NCBI GenBank assembly: GCA_902805475.1 | Contig: CADCSX010000010.1 | Location: 868,001 to 932,000, forward strand | Reading direction: 5' to 3' | From: Entonaema liquescens | Taxonomy: Eukaryota; Ascomycota; Sordariomycetes; Xylariales; Xylariaceae | DNA length: 64,000 nt | Part shown: piece after piece, positions 58,396-64,000 of the stretch | Position numbering within the stretch: position 1 is the stretch's first letter | Layout of the letters: every line of letters begins with the position of its first letter | Made by a program: the position numbers and the translations under genes | The notes under the pieces: model-generated | Database searches by the model: none | What the model was told of the DNA's origin: nothing | What the model saw: the letters and a program-made list of their open reading frames with translations, nothing else

Positions 58396-60304
58396 ATGCA
58401 TCCTGCACCCAGTCTGTCGGAGTCATTTCCTAAAGACAGCAAGAGTGAGGATAGAGGTCAACACGTCTCTCATCAGCATGAGCAGCAGCAGCAGCAGCAG
58501 CAGCAACCACAACAATCCAGTGGGCATCATCATCAACCTACACAACAACCACTTCAACCACATCAAGGAGCACACCCCGAGCACGTGCGGCATGGAAGCC
58601 TTCCGACATCCCCAGGCCAGTCAGCTACGCCCATGAGGAAGGATACGGGCTCGTCCACGTCGACAACTGCTACCGATACGACGGCTATAACCAATGCCTC
58701 CACTGACACTAATTCGACGGCCTATAGCGTAGAGTCGTCACAGTCCATCTTCTCAGTCAAGGATGGGTCAGAAATCTCGCACAATCGACGTGCTAGCCGG
58801 AGGAGGACAGGGCCTTTATCTGCCCAGCAGAGGGAGAAGGCAGCGCTGATTCGGAAGCTAGGCGCATGCTCCGATTGTAGAAGACGGAGGGTTGCCGTAA
58901 GTTATACGTTATGATTTACCTATCTTAACTTTCGTTAGCAATATGACGCTCACATGATTGTTCTTTCAAGTGTCACCCTAATCATCACAATATGACGTGG
59001 GAAGATGCTATGCGGAAATATCGCTCGTCCAGCCCTTTACAGGAGCTCGCGCCCCTGCCTGGTCGCCGGATCAGCCCCGCGCCAAACCATGCAGCCCGCG
59101 TCAGACATCACTTCCCCAAGATCCTCAAGAGATGGAAATTGACTCCACCCCGCTACTCCTAATAACGCCCATAATACGCCAGGGCGGCCACCGCTCAGCG
59201 ACGCTAGGATCCGGACGCCTCTTCCGTCAGGCCCGCGGCTGGAGAAGCCCATCTCCACGTCTCCCCTGGCTGCTGCACCGAACCATTTCGCACCCCTGCC
59301 AAGTATCGACTCGATCAAGGTAGACCTGGAGAGTGCCGCGTCGAGGATTCTTTCCTCGCCTCACCGCAGTCGCTACAGCAGCGTCTGTGCGCTTCTGATC
59401 TACTGGCAGGATGACGAGCACCCCGGTGTAGCGGCTGCGGTAGATGAACTGGCTGGGGTCTTTGGCAAATACTACCAATTTGCGCACGAAGTGCTTAAGA
59501 TTCCGTCGTCCGCGTCGGATGGCTGCACTAACTCGTGGAGGTGGCTGTCGCGGATAATCAACGATTTCACGGATAAAAGCGACACCAGGGACGTTCTGAA
59601 GATTGTGTATTACAATGGGTATAGTTACTTGGACGAACACAGGGAGATGGTTCTGGCAAGGTAAGCTGCACAGGCGTTAAATTAGTTTTTCCGACAATCT
59701 AACACTAAGTAGTTCTCGGGACCGTGCGAAGGCTTCAACTATTCGATGGAGCGGTATACAACAGATATTGGAGGAAGCGCGCTCGGATACTCTCATTGTA
59801 ATGGATGCTGCATATTTCCCATCTTCAAAGATGGTACGGCAGAAAGGAGTGTTGGAGCTTATTGCAGCGTCTTCCTCGGAAGACTACTTCGACGTGTTGG
59901 ACCGAAACGGCTTTACTAGAACGCTAGCCGATCAGCTCCGAACACGGGCCACCCAGCGATTTCCGAATTCCCTATCAGCCGCCGAACTACATTCTAAGCT
60001 CCTATCCGCCTACCCTAAGATCATCCAAGATAAGCACCCGGAGAAGGGTGTAGTAATAAGTTTCCCTTCGCCACTGCACATACAAATCTCGGGCAACTCG
60101 AGGTTACCTTCGATTACGTTATCTCCGCCACAGCCACCTCGGGCGCTATACCCCGAGAACCACCACGGGCCCCAGTTGACATTTTCGATGCGGTTGACCG
60201 AGGAGGCGATCAACCTTGAGAGCTGGGCCGAGTGGCTTCGTATGATGCCAGACGGGATCCGAGACGTCAAAGTCGAAGGTCCATACACAACTACGTTTAG
60301 GTGA
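58396..60304 (+). CDS. Cys-cluster protein with caspase-like domain lacking catalytic residues; two frame breaks
   Basis: About 594 aa after correction. Exon 1 (58396-58896) is Gln/His-rich with a polyglutamine run, then a basic segment and KLGACSDCRRRRVA. Intron 58897-58970 (GTAAGT...TCAAG) joins to CHPNHHNMTW, giving C-x2-C-x6-C-H (Cys158, 161, 168). Exon 2 ends at 59660, intron 59661-59712 has GTAAGC, CTAAC and GTAG, and exon 3 is 59713-60304. In exon 2 the frame moves by -1 twice. One extra C at 59095-59097 and one at 59148-59151 restore a continuous frame through SLPQDPQEMEIDS, NTPGRPPLSDAR and SAASRILSSPHRSRYS. The second half matches the caspase-like (C14) layout: VYYNGYSYLDEHREMVLA, SDTLIVMDAAYF and GVLELIAASSSED. 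The usual YxGH His is Tyr and the DCC/DAC Cys is Ala, so it is probably a pseudo-protease. Confidence 0.72.
58481..58504 (+). repeat. Polyglutamine-encoding CAG tract
   Basis: A run of eight consecutive CAG codons (after GAG) encoding Gln, followed by more Gln/Pro/His codons, in exon 1 of the caspase-like gene. A length-variable site. Confidence 0.85.
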
Positions 60305-61467
60305 CGTTCCGTCTCCGATCTGATACGTTTTCATGTTCTCCTTTGTTTAACGCGTCAATCTGCCACGAGACCATGATAACCAACAACCTTGGAAGGAAGC
60401 GAATGAGCAAGTTTTATTGCTTATCACGTTTTAGGCGACTTCTAGTCACCTACCATTATGTTGCTATTACGAAACGTCTCTCTTGATTTTTTATGTTTAA
60501 CGAAAGATGATTGGCGACTAGAGGCATGGGGGGCGAGTTGTTTTGTTTTTTCTCTTTCCTGCACACATCTCATCATACCCACCCCTCTTGATATCCTTTT
60601 TTTTTTTACTATGGCGTACGACGTACAGGGGAAGAGGCCGTAGCTACGGGTACGCCTTATAATCCGGATAGATTTCGGCTATTTTGGCATGCTGCAGCAT
60701 TTCGAAGCACGACAAATTGTTGTTTGTTAGTCTGAAATGCTGCTGGGCGGAGGATGACCAAAGGTAACACCAATAAACAGACTCTTCAATGAGGTTGCCT
60801 CATTCAGCTCGAGGTTGACGTGTGCGGTTCGGTGCCGTGGCGTAGGTCCCAGTGAAGATACCCAATGAATAGACATAGACATAGTAGTAAACGCTACCTA
60901 TAATTTTGAACCATTTACCTTAGCGGTGCTTTGGATCACAGCCCTGGTTACCCCTTTAGTTGGGGACTGAATTCCTAAGTTCATTATACAATTTATACCC
61001 CCCTTCGCAAAGATAAATCTACCATTACTTGGACTGGATATTCTAGCGATTTATACCTATAGACAATGCAGAATCATGATGTAGCTCCGATGATGAAATT
61101 AGTAGATCGGTGCAGTGTAGTCTCGAGAGAAGAAATTAGTAGTAACATTGATGTAGCAAATTCATAATAAAAGGAGAAGAGTATACTCGGAGTTACACGC
61201 GTCTCGCCTTGCTCTCCATCCCAATCGCTTTCTACCCATTGTATTCTTTGTTTTGAGCTCTCGCCGTACATATACGTATACCACTCCCCAACGCCACGAA
61301 CCATGCCCTTCAAACACATCATACGCCTCCCCTTTCCCAGATTTAGCCTACAATTTTTCGTAGGTTTCAATGTACTAGATAGGTATATGAGTATATTCCA
61401 GCCAACTAAGTGTAAACACTTACCGCCCCCTTTACCCAACCCTTATACACCTTACCCAGCCCTCCCT
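60305..61467. other. Spacer between convergent genes
   Basis: 1.16 kb, AT-rich, with T-rich tracts near 60598-60607. The open frame 61303-61905 (+) is mostly antisense to the luciferase-domain gene and is a shadow. No gene recognised. Confidence 0.5.
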
Positions 61468-62334
61468 TCACTCTGCCGGAACAACAACTGGCACTCCAGC
61501 GCCGTCAGCTACGTACCGCGCACCGGCAAGTACCACCTCGCGGAACACGGCAAACTCGTCGTCGTCCCGCGGCGCATAAGCCATGACATATCCCCACGGC
61601 ACCACCGCGCGCTTCTTCCACACGCCCGCCAGCGGGTGCCGCTCCGCCCACCCGGCCTCGATCGCCGTCTTCGCGTCCGCCGGGCTGAGCGTCAGATGCA
61701 CGCTCCCCTCGCCGTGCACGTGGGCAAACTCCCCGTTAGCCCCCCGCCCCAGCCGCGTGTGCAATTCCCGCAGGGTCTTCTGCTTCTCCGCGTCGGTCGG
61801 CGACGCCGCGGGCAGCCGCAGCCACAGCGCCTGGTGCAGCGGGCCCTCGAGCCGGCTCGGGTGCGCCTCGAAGAGCGCCGGGTTGGCCGCCGCGACGGCG
61901 TCTAGGAACGCTTTTTCCGCGGCCACGGTGGCGGCGGGCGCGGCGTCCGAGGTCTGTCGCTGGGGCGCGACGAATGATGGGATGGTGGGGCGGGCGCCCT
62001 TGCGCTTGGGAAGCGCCCGCGCGAGGAAGGATTTCTCGGCTACCTCGCCGTATAGCGCGGCTATGTCCTCGAGGCGCGTGTAGGGCCGCGGCAGCGGCTC
62101 CCGGGTGTCGGTGCGCGCGACTAAGTGCAAGCTAGTTTGAAGAAGCCAGCCGAAGAAGTGGTAGGGGATGCCGCCGGGGCCGAGGGCGAGCCATTGCCGG
62201 TAGCACGACCAGGCGTAGGCGAGGAACGGGGTGACGGCGGCGGTGATGCCGGTGGCGAGGAGGATGGGTTTCTGGTGGGCCCGGAGGACGTCCGGGTTGA
62301 TGAAGGCTGCGTATTTCTTGAGGAGAAGACTCAT
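61468..62334 (-). CDS. Luciferase-domain-like protein, membrane-anchored
   Basis: A 288-aa single-exon protein. The N-terminus has one membrane segment (ILLATGITAAVTPFLAYAW, residues ~24-42) followed by GPGGIPYHFFGW. The C-terminal ~100 residues match the fungal family annotated as luciferase domain: HVHGEGSVHLTLSPADAKTA, GWAERHPLAG, and VPWGYVMAYAPRDDDEF then VVLAGARYV. Its biochemical role is not established to my knowledge, and no light-producing activity should be assumed. The ATG at 62334 (MSLLLKKYAA) is well placed. The gene is strikingly GC-rich, with nearly every third position G or C from ~61500 to 62300, against AT-rich flanks on both sides. The middle part is Ala-rich (VAAEKAFLDAVAAANPALFE). 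Confidence 0.85.
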   Translation of the reverse strand: MSLLLKKYAAFINPDVLRAHQKPILLATGITAAVTPFLAYAWSCYRQWLALGPGGIPYHFFGWLLQTSLHLVARTDTREPLPRPYTRLEDIAALYGEVAEKSFLARALPKRKGARPTIPSFVAPQRQTSDAAPAATVAAEKAFLDAVAAANPALFEAHPSRLEGPLHQALWLRLPAASPTDAEKQKTLRELHTRLGRGANGEFAHVHGEGSVHLTLSPADAKTAIEAGWAERHPLAGVWKKRAVVPWGYVMAYAPRDDDEFAVFREVVLAGARYVADGAGVPVVVPAE

Positions 62335-63253
62335 TATGGCGGCTTAGTGTGGGTGTATGTAAGTGGACCGGATGTGGGTGAGTTGGAATGGAGTCTGTAT
62401 GGGTGAGTGAATGCCTGATGGTTCGAGATGGGGGTTTATAACCGTGAGATATAACTCGGATCGGACACAACAGATTCGGCGAAGAGGAAGTATATCCGGG
62501 TGATGATTAGATTATCCCGCATGCGGCATGAAGGTTGGTATCTAAGAGCTTAAGTATGACTCTTCACCGAATCCTTCTATGGCACTTTCTTAGGTGCCTA
62601 AAATTAACCTAAACAGGACCGTAAAATGAGTCGAAAATAAGACTATGTTATCCATTATTTTCTTTATTATTTAGCCATTTACACATTCGTAGGCATCGCA
62701 ACCGAGGCATTGGGACCACTCACGGTGACCAGCGGACGACTAAGGATCGGCCAGTGGTATGATGTCAGGCGAGAGGGACGGATTTCAAGAGCTGTTGGTG
62801 GTCATTGCCAACAGACGGAGCTGACTTGTTAGCTTCCATACCAGGAGCTTAACCGGATTAGGACGAGGTAAGGCGAGGATGAAGAATACACCTCTCACGA
62901 AGGATGCCGTAGTTGCTAATGACGACTCCGCCTCCAACAGACGGGAACGAATCCGATCCAATTCGGAAGGGGAGAAGCGACCGAAGTGCCGAGCGCGAGG
63001 AATATTCAAACCAATGACACTGGGATGTGAGCCGCTTACGCGAAATCCTGCTAGAAGCGTTCAATTTATCCCGTTTATCAATCTGATTATCAAACCCGGA
63101 GTTTATTAAACTTAGGGACTCATAGTCATAACCAAAATTCAACGCGTATATTCATATTATATACCACCAATTACGAAGTTTCTCCCCGAGTAAACGGTGA
63201 TGTCTCGAGCCGCGTGCATCGTGGCACGAATTAGCAGTAGAACGCTCAACGGC
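62335..63253. other. Spacer between luciferase-domain and aspartic-protease genes
   Basis: 919 nt. The open frames at 62785-63142 lack any family feature. Nothing else is seen. Confidence 0.5.
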
Positions 63254-64000
63254 TTAAAGGGGCTTATTAGCAAATCCAAGTTGGTTATTACCGCCATGAA
63301 AAACCACAAACTGCGCCTTCAGGAAAATATCTCCGTAAATAGCAAAAGGAAACCCCGCCGGCGAAGCTTGTATGCCGCCGAAACACGTCGTCGCATCCTC
63401 AAATGTATCACCGTCCACAGGCGCGAAGTTGATGAAGTCGCCAGGGATCACGGCCTGATAGCTCCCAATCATCGCTGTGTAATCCGGCAGCGAAGCAGAG
63501 CACGGGAAGATATAACCCCCTGCTCCCCTTACGTCGTTAACAGCCCCTTGCACCTTTGAGTAGTACCCTTCTGCAATCTCTTGCGGGACAAGCAAGAGGG
63601 TAGTACCGGTATCCGCGATAGCTTCGTGTGGCGCAGAAACGACACCAGATCCAGCCACTGAATATCCCTCGGAGGTAAATTGCCAGAAACCAGAAGACGT
63701 ATTTACTGGTATGAACGTGATTTCGCCCGTGAACTCGGTTCTATCAATAAAGCCGAAATTGTAGTTACCAGCTATTATCTGTCAATATATACCATCTGCA
63801 TGAGAGTATTTCATCATAGACTTACGCTCTGCTTTCCTCAGATTAGCGGTGAATAAAGGAGATGCGAGATCTGATATCGCATTCTCGAAGAAAGTCTTCT
63901 GCTGAGTAGGTTGAACCGTGTTTATAATGCCAAACGCCAACCCCAGAAGCCCGTCTGTATCAGGTCGTTGCGTAAAAGACACCGAGACATTACGAGCAGA
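63254..64000 (-). CDS. Pepsin-like aspartic protease (family A1), C-terminal part
   Basis: Secreted aspartyl endopeptidase of the aspergillopepsin/penicillopepsin type; the 5' part runs off the window's right edge. The upstream exon (64000..63826) carries TDGLLGLAFGIINTVQPTQQ and FFENAISDLASPLFTANLRK, matching the segment after the first active-site lobe. Intron 63825..63772 (GTAAGT...AATAG) joins in phase to give AEPGNYNFGFIDR. The last exon (63771..63254) has the second catalytic Asp in AIADTGTTLLLVP and the C-terminal GDIFLKAQFVVFHGGNNQLGFA. It ends at TAA 63254-63256. The first catalytic Asp and signal peptide are outside the window. The acceptor AATAG is preferred over the upstream GACAG because only it keeps the frame. 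Confidence 0.92.

Noticed and set aside
61303..61905. 200-codon open frame (+)
   Set aside because: Its second half is antisense to the GC-rich luciferase-domain gene, where G/C third positions open all frames.
1..64000. Secondary-metabolite gene cluster (MFS, ABC transporter, FAD monooxygenase present)
   Set aside because: These genes are spread over 48 kb among housekeeping genes and there is no polyketide synthase, NRPS or terpene cyclase in the window.

Overview
The window is nuclear DNA from a filamentous ascomycete (Pezizomycotina, probably Sordariomycetes; Xylariales is only a guess). The evidence is short introns of about 48-180 nt with GTAAGT/GTATGT donors, CTAAC-like branch sites and TAG/CAG acceptors, monocistronic genes on both strands, AT-rich spacers full of TAGGTA-type microsatellites, and typical fungal families (HET, F-box, Zn-cluster-like, ABCC, phospholipase B, A1 aspartic protease). 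I found no tRNA, rRNA, CRISPR array or intact transposon.

About 1-18.4 kb looks like an accessory, partly decaying region. It holds an MFS transporter (-), two related F-box genes (-) that each need a one-base correction to read through, an orphan acidic protein (+), two lectin-like genes sharing one N-terminal domain (one fused to an H-type lectin domain), a broken HET gene, and a dynamin-like GTPase gene with degenerate GTPase motifs and two in-frame stops.

About 19.7-52.9 kb is mostly conserved housekeeping or secretory content: a SprT-like metalloprotease-domain protein, an F-box/WD40-type protein, a long serine-rich protein with a C-terminal membrane pair, a 1593-residue ABCC transporter, CAF-1 subunit p60 (Cac2), an unrecognised fungal protein with a HicA-like C-terminus, a FAD monooxygenase and a GPI-type phospholipase B. 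Then come 5.5 kb without a recognisable gene. The right end has a Cys-cluster protein fused to a caspase-like domain lacking the catalytic His and Cys, a strikingly GC-rich luciferase-domain protein, and a partial pepsin-like protease running off the edge.

Two results stand out. (1) Several otherwise well-preserved genes are interrupted only by single-base indels, mostly in short homopolymers (near 6253, 46875, 59095 and 59148; less certainly near 3997 and 43245). That pattern argues for assembly errors as much as for pseudogenes and must be settled before any gene here is called dead. (2) The island combines HET, dynamin-like, F-box and lectin genes, and the right end carries a probable pseudo-caspase; all are classes linked to fungal self/non-self and defence biology, and several are degenerate.
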